Part shown: one piece after another, positions 27,637-36,854 of the stretch
Numbering within the stretch: the stretch's first letter is position 1
Layout of the letters: every line of letters starts with the position of its first letter
Origin: Prochlorococcus sp. MIT 1300
Lineage (GTDB): Bacteria > Cyanobacteriota > Cyanobacteriia > PCC-6307 > Cyanobiaceae
DNA length: 64,000 nt
Reading direction: 5' to 3'
Assembly (NCBI RefSeq): GCF_034092375.1
Contig: NZ_CP139302.1
Coordinates: 496,001-560,000 of the forward strand
Notes under the pieces: generated by a model
The model's input: only the letters and a program-made list of their open reading frames with translations
The model's database searches: none
Told to the model about the DNA's origin: nothing
Translations under genes and position numbers: made by a program

Positions 27637-29094
27637 TTATAAAAGCTGCTCTTCCCATGAATTATTTCTAGCTGAATCTTGATAAGTACCCCATAGCCAA
27701 ACAGATTTCCTGGCTCTACTTACTGCCACATATAAAAGCTGCTTTCTTAAGGTAAGATCTTTTGGCCAGAAAACATCTGAAGCAACAAATACATTATCAA
27801 AACTACTCCCTTGACTTCTATGAACTGTTAAAACAGCTGCAGGTCCTAATGAGGCGAAAGCATCCCTAACTTGAAAGAATTGACGCCAAAATACTCTGCC
27901 TTCACTTTTCCCTACTTCTTTAGCCTGATTTTTCAACCTATTAAGAGTCGCATCAAGAATTGCCCTCCCCTCAGTGCCTATCGAAGGTAAAAGGCGAAGT
28001 GACAATTCCAGCTCACCAGAACGGACTTCCAATTGCAAAGTATCAATACATGGTGGAGTCCAATTATCATGAAGAGCAAGTCCGATTTCCGCTAAGTTAA
28101 ATTTCTCTGGGGTTACATCTAAAACAACCATCTCACGATTAGATCCAAGAACCATGTCTGGTGCTTCACCAACCTCTCCTTCTTCACGTGAGGCACCAGC
28201 CATAACTGCTTTTCGAGTAATTAACACTTCTCCTGGCAAAACAGGTAATTGATCTGCCATCTCCCCATGAATTGCTCTACGTGCAATTGGCACTAATCCT
28301 TCTAAACAGCGATTGGTGTAGCAAAGAATTCTTGCTTCATCTGGGTTATCATTTTTCGCTGAAAGACTTAAAGCTTCTTGGGCTTTTTTCAACCAGTTGT
28401 TCTTTTCCAAAGAGCCAACAACACCATCTAAATTATTAACAACAACCTCGCTTGGTGGTGATGTGCATGCAAAACTTCCATCTCGGACAGCGCTTGCCAA
28501 TTTCAATACGGGTCCTGCATGTCGAACTACTTTTTTTAACTCAAAAGTAATTGCCCTTCGCATTGAAAAGATTGGGCTTGCATCTTCGTCAACAGGAGGC
28601 AACTGCGCCGGATCTCCCACAAAAACAAGTCTCGTGGAAAATGGTTGTGCACACTCAAGAGCTATCTCTAACAAGGTGCTATCAATCATGGAAGCTTCAT
28701 CAACAAGAACTAATTGCAGGTTCTCCAGAGAATTAGGTGTTAAATCAGTCTTTTCACAAACTTCCAAATCACCCTTGCGTTTAAGCTTTAGGCGAAGGAG
28801 TCTATGGATCGTTGAAGGATGCCAAGTTGGCCAAAGATTTTCAGACACAAGAGATTGCCGCAAAACGCCAACTGCTTTATGAGTTGGAGCTGCTACGGTC
28901 CAACAAAGTCCAGAATCTTCAACCATTTGAAGAAACCTTGTTGAAAGAAAGGTCTTCCCACTTCCTGCAAATCCACTAAGTACAAAAGGGATACTGCTAT
29001 TAGTGTCTTCAAGCCATTTACTAAATAAAACTAGCGCCTGCTGCTGATCAAAGGTCAGTTCTAACGGAACAGAATTAATTGATTTAACCTTCAC
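27637..29094 (-). CDS. RecD-like/UvrD-C superfamily 1 DNA helicase
   Basis: 485 residues starting at GTG. Walker A is LSGFAGSGKTFLSTRFL and Walker B/motif II is VLVDEASMIDSTLLE. Motif III is VFVGDPAQLPPVDE, and late motifs LTVHRSQGSSFDNVFVASD and QLLYVAVSRARKSVWLWG belong to the UvrD-like C-terminal fold. It resembles RecD/Dda-type helicases without the RecD N-terminal interaction domain, so it likely works outside RecBCD, for example in repair or replication restart. It is the 3'-most gene of the set crtE, DUF212, helicase, 2 bp after the DUF212 stop. Confidence 0.85.
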   Translation of the reverse strand: MKVKSINSVPLELTFDQQQALVLFSKWLEDTNSSIPFVLSGFAGSGKTFLSTRFLQMVEDSGLCWTVAAPTHKAVGVLRQSLVSENLWPTWHPSTIHRLLRLKLKRKGDLEVCEKTDLTPNSLENLQLVLVDEASMIDSTLLEIALECAQPFSTRLVFVGDPAQLPPVDEDASPIFSMRRAITFELKKVVRHAGPVLKLASAVRDGSFACTSPPSEVVVNNLDGVVGSLEKNNWLKKAQEALSLSAKNDNPDEARILCYTNRCLEGLVPIARRAIHGEMADQLPVLPGEVLITRKAVMAGASREEGEVGEAPDMVLGSNREMVVLDVTPEKFNLAEIGLALHDNWTPPCIDTLQLEVRSGELELSLRLLPSIGTEGRAILDATLNRLKNQAKEVGKSEGRVFWRQFFQVRDAFASLGPAAVLTVHRSQGSSFDNVFVASDVFWPKDLTLRKQLLYVAVSRARKSVWLWGTYQDSARNNSWEEQLL

Positions 29095-29096
29095 TC

Positions 29097-29594
29097 TTAA
29101 GACAAGCCTATCGACCTGAGAAGATCAAGTGGTGTTCCTATGAAAAGCATTCCAGGGAAAACCACTGCTGGACCTACCAAACTCCCTACAAAAACTTCTA
29201 AACGGGAGTGGCCAAGATTTTCTTTAAGTTGACTTTCAGCAAACTCTTTATTTATTTCTGAAGATATTAAATTTACCCGCGCTGCAGTCACGCCAGCAGC
29301 TCGCCTGATCCCGCTTGCGTCATACATAACAACAAAAGCAACTGTAGAGGCAATAGCAAAAGCAGGATGACTAAAACCAAGTTCTAATCCCACACCTGCA
29401 GCAGTTCCTGTAACAAGTGCTGAGTGACTCGAAGGCATTCCACCAGTCTCCAATAAAACCTGTGGCCGCCAACGTTGATATTTAACTATTTCAAAAACTA
29501 ACTTCAATAATTGTGCAATACCACATGCGGCTAGAGCCCAGGCTAAAACTCCATTGTCCAAGATTTCCAAAATTGAACTGTCGTTTAAGGTCAT
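29097..29594 (-). CDS. DUF212 family (divergent PAP2-like) membrane protein
   Basis: 165 residues with about four membrane segments. The sequence [19 protein letters not shown] is a PAP2-phosphatase-like histidine motif, followed by [20 protein letters not shown] and [15 protein letters not shown]. This is the DUF212/YuiD family, possibly a membrane lipid-phosphate phosphatase. It overlaps the crtE stop by 4 bp, so it is translationally coupled to a prenyl-diphosphate synthase; dephosphorylation of a prenyl-type substrate is a reasonable but unproven idea. Confidence 0.85.
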   Translation of the reverse strand: MTLNDSSILEILDNGVLAWALAACGIAQLLKLVFEIVKYQRWRPQVLLETGGMPSSHSALVTGTAAGVGLELGFSHPAFAIASTVAFVVMYDASGIRRAAGVTAARVNLISSEINKEFAESQLKENLGHSRLEVFVGSLVGPAVVFPGMLFIGTPLDLLRSIGLS

Positions 29595-30493
29595 CTATCT
29601 CGATTTGTAATGTAGTCAGCGAGAGCCAATAAAGGAGAGGCAGATTGCTCCCATGGCTTAAGAACATCCTTGGCCTTAGAAACAAGTTCATCAGCTCTTC
29701 GGCGAGATTCTTCAAGCCCAAGGAGTTTCGGATAAGTCGTTTTATCGGCAAGAAGATCCTTGCCGGCTGTTTTGCCTAAGACCTCACTACTAGCAGTTAC
29801 ATCAAGGATGTCATCAATTATTTGAAATGCTAGGCCTATACCTTTTGCATAAGTCCTCAAGGCTTTAAGCAGTTCTTCATCAGCTCCACCTATAAGAGCC
29901 CCGCTAATAACACATGCCTTTAAAAGAGCACCTGTTTTATGCAAATGAATAAATTCCAAAGTTTCAAGATCAACCTCTTTTCCTTCACTCTCAATATCTA
30001 CTACTTGCCCTCCAACCAAACCTGGAGCTCCTGCGACCAAGGATAATTCTCCTACAACCTTTAAAAGCCTTTCAGCGGGAACTCCTTGAGTGCGAAGAGA
30101 AACCATCTCAAAAGCTCTAGTGAGCAGAGCATCCCCAGCAAGTATCGCAAGAGCATCCCCATAAACCTTGTGATTTGTTGGGCGCCCCCTTCGCAAATCA
30201 TCATTGTCCATGGCCGGCAAATCATCATGAATCAAGGACATTGTGTGAATCATCTCTACAGCAACAGCTGTAGAGATGGCCTTTTCAGGGTCCCCTCCGG
30301 CAAGTTCACATGCAGCTAAACAAAGAATTGGCCTAAGCCTCTTTCCTCCAGCAAGCAACGAATATCGCATTGACTCTCTGAGCTGCTCTGGCCTTTCAGG
30401 TCCAAGAGATTGATCTAATGCACTTTCAACGCGAGCCTTGGCTTTTGCCAAGTAGGCGGAGAAGTCGAATGAACTGCTGACCACTGCCACCAT
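29591..30493 (-). CDS. crtE: Geranylgeranyl diphosphate synthase
   Basis: 300 residues of a trans-prenyl diphosphate synthase. The first aspartate-rich motif is [20 protein letters not shown] and the second is FQIIDDILD. The insertion of two residues in the first motif (DDxxxxD) is the bacterial type II FPP/GGPP form. In cyanobacteria this enzyme supplies GGPP for carotenoids and the chlorophyll phytyl chain. DUF212 follows with overlap; folD lies upstream on the same strand, 41 bp away. Confidence 0.93.
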   Translation of the reverse strand: MVAVVSSSFDFSAYLAKAKARVESALDQSLGPERPEQLRESMRYSLLAGGKRLRPILCLAACELAGGDPEKAISTAVAVEMIHTMSLIHDDLPAMDNDDLRRGRPTNHKVYGDALAILAGDALLTRAFEMVSLRTQGVPAERLLKVVGELSLVAGAPGLVGGQVVDIESEGKEVDLETLEFIHLHKTGALLKACVISGALIGGADEELLKALRTYAKGIGLAFQIIDDILDVTASSEVLGKTAGKDLLADKTTYPKLLGLEESRRRADELVSKAKDVLKPWEQSASPLLALADYITNRDR

Positions 30494-30534
30494 GAAAATT
30501 TCCTGTTTGGCGGGATTCTCTCAGGCTAAAAGAC

Positions 30535-31443
30535 TTAAGGAACTAAATCGCTCAATGAGAAGGACAAACCGCAATGGTCTTGCCACCTCATAACGGTGTT
30601 AACAAGCAACATAGTAACTGTCATAGGTCCTACTCCACCAGGAACAGGAGTAATAGCACTAGCAACTTTGGATACCTCTTCAAATCGAACATCTCCACAG
30701 AGACTTGCCTTGTTTTTGCCCCCAGTAGTTGATTCTCCAGCAAGACGATGAATCCCAACATCCACAACTGTTGCACCAGATTTCACATACTCAGAACCAA
30801 TCAACAAAGGTTGTCCTGCGGCAACTATCAATAAATCAGCTTGTTTGGTCAATTTAACCAAATCCCTAGTTTTGGAATGAGCAACTGTCACGGTCGCATT
30901 TGCAGCCTGCAGCATTAGAGCCATAGGCTGGCCAACCAAGATGCTTCTGCCTACTACTACTGCTCTTTGACCAGCCAAAGGTATTTGATTGTGAGCAAGT
31001 AAAGCCATTACACCTGCAGGGGTACAAGAACGTGGGCCTGGTTCACCTTTAAGTAATTTCCCCAAGTTGAGCGCATGAAGGCCATCAGCATCCTTTTCAG
31101 GATCAATTTCTGCCAACAAAGCACTTTCTTGAATACCTTTAGGCAAAGGTAACTGCAGCAAAATCCCATCAACCCTCTCATCAGCATTTAATTGATGGAT
31201 CTTTTTCACTAAATCTTCTTGAGATGAATCCGGCGGAAGATGACTAACAAAGCTACTAATGCCAATTCGCTTACAGGCCTTCGCCTTGTTCGAAACATAA
31301 ACAGCACTGGCAGGGTCATCTCCAATTCTCAGCACGGCCAAACCAGGAGGCCTTCTAACATGTTCAAGACCAACTGAAATTCTGGAATAAAGCCTTTTCT
31401 CGATTTTCTCGGCTAGTTTCTTTCCATCAAGCCTTAGGGGCAT
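30535..31443 (-). CDS. folD: Bifunctional methylenetetrahydrofolate dehydrogenase/cyclohydrolase
   Basis: About 302 residues from the ATG at 31443 ([15 protein letters not shown]); a TTG two codons upstream is unlikely. Family motifs: [14 protein letters not shown] with the catalytic lysine, [12 protein letters not shown], the NADP region [16 protein letters not shown], and the C-terminal [16 protein letters not shown]. It interconverts 5,10-methylene-, methenyl- and 10-formyl-THF. Its start is only 59 bp from the divergent 7TM-HD gene. Confidence 0.97.
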   Translation of the reverse strand: MPLRLDGKKLAEKIEKRLYSRISVGLEHVRRPPGLAVLRIGDDPASAVYVSNKAKACKRIGISSFVSHLPPDSSQEDLVKKIHQLNADERVDGILLQLPLPKGIQESALLAEIDPEKDADGLHALNLGKLLKGEPGPRSCTPAGVMALLAHNQIPLAGQRAVVVGRSILVGQPMALMLQAANATVTVAHSKTRDLVKLTKQADLLIVAAGQPLLIGSEYVKSGATVVDVGIHRLAGESTTGGKNKASLCGDVRFEEVSKVASAITPVPGGVGPMTVTMLLVNTVMRWQDHCGLSFSLSDLVP

Positions 31444-31502
31444 GAGCAAACTTTTTCGCTACTTCCAGCATGCCTCGAGAAGAGCATTAGCGTGAGCCCC
31501 AT

Positions 31503-33566
31503 TTGCGAACTGCTTTGAAAAATATCCTCAATCCAAAAAAACTCTGGCGTATTTGGCTTCGTAACGAGTCTCCGAGGAGAGAAGTACTCGACTGGTCGCA
31601 GCCAAGCAAAATAGGCTTGATCACAATTTGTATTGTTGTCAGCTTAGTAACAGCTTGGAAACCTGATTTAGCCATTGGGACATATGCCCCATTCGACTTA
31701 ATTGCGACCAAAGACGTAAGTGTTATAAATACAAAAGCCATAGAAGAAGAGATTTTAAAAGAAGAAAAGATAACTTTCATGCAAGTAATAAACAAACAAG
31801 AGTCTAGAAAGATGAAAGAATCGCTAAAAAATAAACTAAAAGATTTAGAAAAGTCGTATAAACGAAAAGAAATCAACTCCTTTTCTAGCCTAGAGATAAG
31901 TGAAGAAGAAAAGCTATGGCTTGAGAGGCTAACTACTGCTCAATTTAAGGAATGGACAAGCCTTATAAATGTTGCAGCTAATCGTATGTTAAGCCAAGGG
32001 CTTGCACATATGACTAATAATCAGCTTCTAGAAGCTACATCAATTCAACTTAGCCAGCCAAATCGGCCTGATCTCCCTGGGACGACATTAGGAAGCAAGC
32101 TACTTACAACGAACTTTAGTGGTAAAAGCAACCTAAATGTAGACCAGCAAGGCAGTAAAGTTCTTAGAAAGCAAAAAATATCCCAGAAAAATACTCCTAG
32201 AATTCATGTAAAAAAAGACGATATCATAACCAAGAAAGGAAGAAAGATAACCCCTCTAGATTTTGCCAAGCTAAGAGAGTTAGAGCTGGTAAGCCAGAGA
32301 CAAAGCATCTTTACCTTCTCAAGAGATTTCTTTGAAGCCATTGCAAGTTGTGGAGTACTAATGTTAATCATGAGAAGAGAGAAACCATCTCTACAAGCAA
32401 GACATGCATTGCTTTCTATATTTCTGCTATTAATAGCGCAAATAATAACAAAATCATGGTCAGGTGCTTCAATTAGTCCAGTATTAATAATAATTCCACC
32501 CACTTTACTTCTATCTCAGGCATTCGGTTCAACATCAGCTTTCGCTTGGATCGCTATATCTAATATTCTATGGCAAGCACCTATAGAAGCTATAGGCGAA
32601 AGAAGAATGATTGTGGCCTTCGCTGCTTCTGCTGTGGTTGCGTTGCTAGGAGGAAGAATCAGAAGCCGAGCACAACTTCTCCAAATGGCTGTTTTACTTC
32701 CATTCGGGTCATTACTGTGTGAATGGGTCTTACTTGGAGGCCAAGTTCAAGAACCACGTATTAATGAAGCATTGGCACTTGGCGGAGTTCTTTTACTAAC
32801 TATTCTTCTTATTCCAATTCTAGAGAGTGCTTTTGGCCTAATCACAAAAGCAAGGTTACTGGAGCTTGCCGATCAAGAACGTCCTCTTCTTAGGAAGCTT
32901 TCTTCGGAGGCACCTGGCACTTTTGAGCACACCTTAATGATTTGTGGACTAGCAGAAGAAGGAGCAAGAACAATAGGAGCAGATGTCGACCTAATAAGAA
33001 CAGGGGCTTTATATCATGATGTTGGGAAACTACATGCACCGCAATGGTTCATAGAAAATCAGACTGATGGAACAAACCCTCATGAAGACTTAAATGATCC
33101 ACATTCAAGTGCTGCAGTTTTACAAGCTCATGTTGATGAAGGCCTCAAACTTGCCAGAAAGAATAGGCTTCCAAAACCCATTTCGGACTTCATTCCAGAG
33201 CATCAGGGAACATTGAAAATGGGATATTTCCTTCACCAAGCCAGACAAATCAATCCCGAGGTTCAAGAAAGAGATTTCCGTTACAAAGGGCCTATCCCAA
33301 GATCAAGAGAGACTGCAATTTTAATGCTCGCAGACGGATGTGAAGCAGCTCTAAGATGCCTAGGTCCCGAAAAGTCGGACTTAGAAGCTTCTCAAACCGT
33401 TCGCAGAATTATTGAATCCCGCCAACTTGATGGTCAATTAAAGGCCAGCAGCCTAAGCAGATCTGAAGTTGAGTTAGTTACACGAGCCTTTGTACGTGTT
33501 TGGAGAAGAATGAGGCATAGACGGATACCTTACCCGATTCCACTAAGAAGTAGATACCAAGATTAA
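31503..33566 (+). CDS. 7TM-HD (PgpH-like) membrane HD-domain phosphohydrolase
   Basis: 687 residues starting at TTG; an in-frame stop at 31488 excludes a longer form. There is one N-terminal membrane segment (about residues 38-55), then a polar extracytoplasmic 7TMR-HDED-like domain (about 55-265), then a cluster of membrane segments (about 280-440). The cytoplasmic HD domain follows: LEHTLMI-type helix (FEHTLMICGLAEE), LYHDVGKLHAPQWFIENQ near 504, and SDFIPEHQGTLKMGYF. PgpH-type proteins hydrolyse cyclic di-AMP. The full architecture supports that family; activity is inferred. Confidence 0.9.
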   Translation: MRTALKNILNPKKLWRIWLRNESPRREVLDWSQPSKIGLITICIVVSLVTAWKPDLAIGTYAPFDLIATKDVSVINTKAIEEEILKEEKITFMQVINKQESRKMKESLKNKLKDLEKSYKRKEINSFSSLEISEEEKLWLERLTTAQFKEWTSLINVAANRMLSQGLAHMTNNQLLEATSIQLSQPNRPDLPGTTLGSKLLTTNFSGKSNLNVDQQGSKVLRKQKISQKNTPRIHVKKDDIITKKGRKITPLDFAKLRELELVSQRQSIFTFSRDFFEAIASCGVLMLIMRREKPSLQARHALLSIFLLLIAQIITKSWSGASISPVLIIIPPTLLLSQAFGSTSAFAWIAISNILWQAPIEAIGERRMIVAFAASAVVALLGGRIRSRAQLLQMAVLLPFGSLLCEWVLLGGQVQEPRINEALALGGVLLLTILLIPILESAFGLITKARLLELADQERPLLRKLSSEAPGTFEHTLMICGLAEEGARTIGADVDLIRTGALYHDVGKLHAPQWFIENQTDGTNPHEDLNDPHSSAAVLQAHVDEGLKLARKNRLPKPISDFIPEHQGTLKMGYFLHQARQINPEVQERDFRYKGPIPRSRETAILMLADGCEAALRCLGPEKSDLEASQTVRRIIESRQLDGQLKASSLSRSEVELVTRAFVRVWRRMRHRRIPYPIPLRSRYQD

Positions 33567-33647
33567 AGTTAATAAATATTAAATTTTAATATGGAATTAC
33601 TCCAAAAAAAACAATACGACGTCTAAACCTAAAGTTTTCGTTGAGAG

Positions 33648-34061
33648 TCAAAGTCTAAGCCCCTTTCTATGAATCGGACGACACCAATAAATCAATGCCA
33701 GAATATTTAGTGCAGAAATAACAAGACATAGAACTCCTAAGTAATAAGGGTCGCCCTGAGGACTAAAAGACTTACCTAGAACCACTAAACGAACAATTCC
33801 GTAGGGCAAAGTCCCCGAGATCACCATAGCTAGCGAAACCATCGCCAAGATTACTCCCCATATCCTTTCAGCCAAAAGGCCGGCCGAGGCAACTATTCCA
33901 ACTATTGCAGCTGGCCATGCAAGGCTAAATGCGAGACTCAAGTTGACTGCCTGCCATGGAGGGCCAGAAAAAGCCACAAGGCCTATAAATGGCAAAACAG
34001 CCACATTGGCGAGCAAGCCAATCCAAGTCATCAACCAATACCCTCTTACCTTTGCTCCCAT
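33648..34061 (-). CDS. Small four-helix membrane protein
   Basis: 137 residues with four hydrophobic stretches: WLMTWIGLLANVAVLPFIGLVAF-type, AFSLAWPAAIVGIVASAGLL, GVILAMVSLAMVISG and YLGVLCLVISALNILALIYW. No charged catalytic motif or known family is apparent. It is a single gene converging on the 7TM-HD gene, with 81 bp between stops. Function unknown. Confidence 0.65.
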   Translation of the reverse strand: MGAKVRGYWLMTWIGLLANVAVLPFIGLVAFSGPPWQAVNLSLAFSLAWPAAIVGIVASAGLLAERIWGVILAMVSLAMVISGTLPYGIVRLVVLGKSFSPQGDPYYLGVLCLVISALNILALIYWCRPIHRKGLRL

Positions 34062-34146
34062 CTTTTGAATGAATCTCCTACCAAGTTACGCAAACATTTA
34101 TCTAAGGTAGCGAATACTAAATTAAAAGTTTCTTTTTTATAGGCCC

Positions 34147-34199
34147 TAAAAAGCTGATAATCAAATTAACCAACGAAAACAACATTTAATTATCAGCTT
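34147..34199 (-). terminator. Candidate terminator after the MTH1187-like gene
   Basis: AAGCTGATAAT (34151-34161) and ATTATCAGCTT (34189-34199) are perfect 11-bp inverted arms around a 27-nt centre. On the minus strand the second arm is followed by TTTT, as expected of an intrinsic terminator. The stem lies directly beyond the stop of the gene at 34201-34524. The loop is unusually long. Confidence 0.45.
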
Positions 34200-34200
34200 A

Positions 34201-34524
34201 CTAAAGATATGTTTTAACTTTGGGTACCTTTTCATGAAAAGATTGCCTTCTGTCATTTCTTGTATTTATCTTTAGGGTGGTATAAATACGAGGGACTTCA
34301 AGGTCATGCAAAGCAAGATGACAGTCCTTAATGCAATCGAAGACTTCTTCCCAATAACCTTCTATAGCGGTTCCATTAGGACCTAACTCATAGTCAAGGC
34401 CCTTGCCTTCTATAACCTTCTGACATGTCCCAATGAATGGAGCAAGTGATACTCCTACTCCAAGAGGTACAACACACAAATCGACACTTACCCACAGACC
34501 TTTAAGCTCAGGTTCTTTTTTCAT
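34201..34524 (-). CDS. MTH1187/YqgV family thiamine-binding-type protein
   Basis: 107 residues of a ferredoxin-like small protein. Conserved features are VSVDLCVVPLGVGVSLAPFI at the N-terminus, YELGPNGTAIEGYWEEVF in the middle, and PRIYTTLKINTRNDRRQSF at the end, the hallmark of the DUF77/MTH1187 family. Structural work on relatives shows binding of thiamin or other small ligands. The cellular role in cyanobacteria is not established. Probably cotranscribed with the 76-residue gene just upstream. Confidence 0.88.
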   Translation of the reverse strand: MKKEPELKGLWVSVDLCVVPLGVGVSLAPFIGTCQKVIEGKGLDYELGPNGTAIEGYWEEVFDCIKDCHLALHDLEVPRIYTTLKINTRNDRRQSFHEKVPKVKTYL

Positions 34525-34539
34525 TGATCGGGGTTGCTA

Positions 34540-34770
34540 CTAAGGGTTTAAACAATTAATGGGATATTCCACTGTTCGCCAAGATCCACAAGCAGTGTTG
34601 ACTTCAATGCCAATACCTTTATTTCTAATTGAACAATTCAGACCTTGGCCGACACACCAGTTATCGGCGGCATTTATGGCCGCCTCTATAGATTCATAAG
34701 GGGCATCAAGAACAGGATGCGGAGTCCCATCAAGTCCAACCAACCTATAGAGCTTTCGATTTAGCCCCAT
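34540..34770 (-). CDS. Small conserved hypothetical protein
   Basis: 76 residues, soluble: YRLVGLDGTPHPVLDAPYES, then EAAINAADNWCVGQGLNCSI and a C-terminal GSWRTVEYPIN. It has no domain I know. Three cysteines (CVGQGLNCSIRN and ACGSW) could bind metal or be incidental. It precedes the MTH1187-like gene by 15 bp on the same strand. The compositional balance and operon position support it being real. Confidence 0.65.
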   Translation of the reverse strand: MGLNRKLYRLVGLDGTPHPVLDAPYESIEAAINAADNWCVGQGLNCSIRNKGIGIEVNTACGSWRTVEYPINCLNP

Positions 34771-34914
34771 AAATATCCAATTCTCGAAATCCCAATATAT
34801 GTTCTTTGGGAAGTAGTGAAAGGCAAAAAATAAAAAAAATTATCTGAGCATTCCTACCTAAAAAACCAAGTCAGGTTAAAAGTTTCCAGAACACATTAGG
34901 AATTCAAATCAAAA

Positions 34915-36537
34915 TCACAGAGTTGGTCGATTTTCAGTTAAGACAACATCTCTTTGAGGATGCAGTTGCTGACTTGCCTTTCCTGCAACCAAACGATTAA
35001 GCGCATTTACAAAAGCTTGTGCAGCAGCTACTACGACATCTGTATCTGCGGAGTGTCCTGAATAGAGCTTGCCTTCTCTTCTCAGTCGAATAGTCACCTC
35101 ACCCATTGCATCAATTCCTTCAGTAACTGACTTAACAGCAAATTCGACCAACTCATTCGGTTCTTCAGCAAGTGAATTAAGAGCTTGGCAAACCGCATCT
35201 ACTGGTCCTGTGCCTAATGCCACTGAAGTCTCCTCATGACCATCCTGATCAGCAAGAGTTACTGTTGCTGTTGGCTTGAGACTATTTCCACAAGTTACTT
35301 GAACTAAGCGCAATTGAAAACGCGCTTCCGGCTGTTGGACCTGTTCACTAACTATTGCCTCAAGGTCACGGTCAGTTATATCTCTTTTTCGATCAGCTAG
35401 CTCCTTAAATCTTGTAAATGCTTCGTTAAGGTCTTCCCTGTTTAAATCATAACCAAGCTCCTCAAGTCTTGCTCTTACAGCGCTTCGACCACTCAACTTA
35501 CCTAATGATATTCTGTTGTCACTTAATCCAACAGTGCGTGCATCAACAATCTCGTATGTCAAAGGATTCTTTAAAACACCATCCTGATGAATTCCTGACT
35601 CATGAGCAAAAGCATTTGCACCAACAATTGCTTTATTTGGCTGAACAACCATCCCGGTAAGATTTGAGACTAATCTTGATGTCTTTGTTATTTCTTCTGT
35701 TCTAACAGCCGTAAGAGGAGTAGGACTTCCTGAAGGACGAGAAAAGAATGGATTAAAGTATTGACGCCTGACATGAAGAGCCATTACTAATTCCTCTAAT
35801 GATGCATTACCTGCTCTTTCTCCAATACCATTAACAGTGCATTCTAGTTGTCTTGCTCCATTCTTTACAGCTTCAAGAAAATTAGCGACTGCCAAACCTA
35901 AATCATTATGCCCATGAACAGAAATAATTGCCTCATTTATGTTGGGAACATTTTCATTAATTCCTTTAATCAATGATCCAAACTCCGATGGAGTCGCATA
36001 ACCAACAGTATCTGGGATATTAATTGTAGTTGCTCCTGCAGAAATAGCTGATTCAATGACCTCATAAAGGAATTCATGATCACTTCTACCCGCATCTTCA
36101 CATGAAAATTCCACGTCCTCAACTAAAGAGCGTGCATAACTAACCATCTCAGGAACTATAGCTAAAACATCATCTCTAGATTTTCTAAGTTTGTGCTCTA
36201 AGTGAATATCACTCGTAGCAATAAATGTATGAATTCTTTTTCTTTGAGCAGGAGCAATTGCCTCAGCGCAAGCCTTAATATCATTATGTGATGCTCTAGC
36301 TAAACCACAAATAATTGGCCCCTCAGTTGCTCCTACTTGTTCAGCTATTCGTTTGACAGCAGCAAAATCGCCTTGGGAAGCGAAGGGGAAACCCGCTTCA
36401 ATAACATCGACCCCTAGCCTGGCTAATTGCTGAGCAATCGCCAACTTTTCCTCAAGATTTAGACTCGCACCTGGAGACTGCTCACCATCTCTAAGGGTGG
36501 TATCAAAAATCAAAACTCGACCAGGATCTTTAGACAT
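34915..36537 (-). CDS. leuA: 2-isopropylmalate synthase
   Basis: About 540 residues from the ATG at 36537 ([11 protein letters not shown]); a GTG two codons upstream is the alternative. Motifs: [20 protein letters not shown], metal site [38 protein letters not shown], and the C-terminal LeuA dimer/regulatory domain with [14 protein letters not shown] and [21 protein letters not shown]. It condenses acetyl-CoA with 2-oxoisovalerate, the first step of leucine synthesis; the intact C-terminal domain implies leucine feedback. Confidence 0.97.
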   Translation of the reverse strand: MSKDPGRVLIFDTTLRDGEQSPGASLNLEEKLAIAQQLARLGVDVIEAGFPFASQGDFAAVKRIAEQVGATEGPIICGLARASHNDIKACAEAIAPAQRKRIHTFIATSDIHLEHKLRKSRDDVLAIVPEMVSYARSLVEDVEFSCEDAGRSDHEFLYEVIESAISAGATTINIPDTVGYATPSEFGSLIKGINENVPNINEAIISVHGHNDLGLAVANFLEAVKNGARQLECTVNGIGERAGNASLEELVMALHVRRQYFNPFFSRPSGSPTPLTAVRTEEITKTSRLVSNLTGMVVQPNKAIVGANAFAHESGIHQDGVLKNPLTYEIVDARTVGLSDNRISLGKLSGRSAVRARLEELGYDLNREDLNEAFTRFKELADRKRDITDRDLEAIVSEQVQQPEARFQLRLVQVTCGNSLKPTATVTLADQDGHEETSVALGTGPVDAVCQALNSLAEEPNELVEFAVKSVTEGIDAMGEVTIRLRREGKLYSGHSADTDVVVAAAQAFVNALNRLVAGKASQQLHPQRDVVLTENRPTL

Positions 36538-36854
36538 ATCCACTCAAGCCACAAAGGAAGCAGAAATAACTACTAATTTTAAATACTAATTCAACATTCA
36601 ACACTTAACAAAAATTTCAACCCTTGAAACCCTTGATTGACCAAGTCCATTCTCTGCCAAAGAGTTTTCCATACAAAGCTGATTTGTCCTAGGTGGGCTA
36701 TATCTACGATTTTTTTAAACGATCTTTGCTAGGGCACCCCAATCCAAAACACCTCGAAGGGCTTTGACAATTGGATACACCTGAACAAGAAACGGGAATG
36801 AAGAGTTTGATATAACGAAAGGGGGTATAAATTTGATCAACCGGCACTTATAAG
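36538..36854. other. Intergenic region between leuA and the GH57 gene
   Basis: 317 bp between divergent starts. It contains -10-like TATAAC at 36811-36816 and TATAAA at 36826-36831 ahead of the GH57 gene, without a convincing -35 at proper distance. No RNA-like fold and no sizeable reading frame were seen. Confidence 0.4.
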
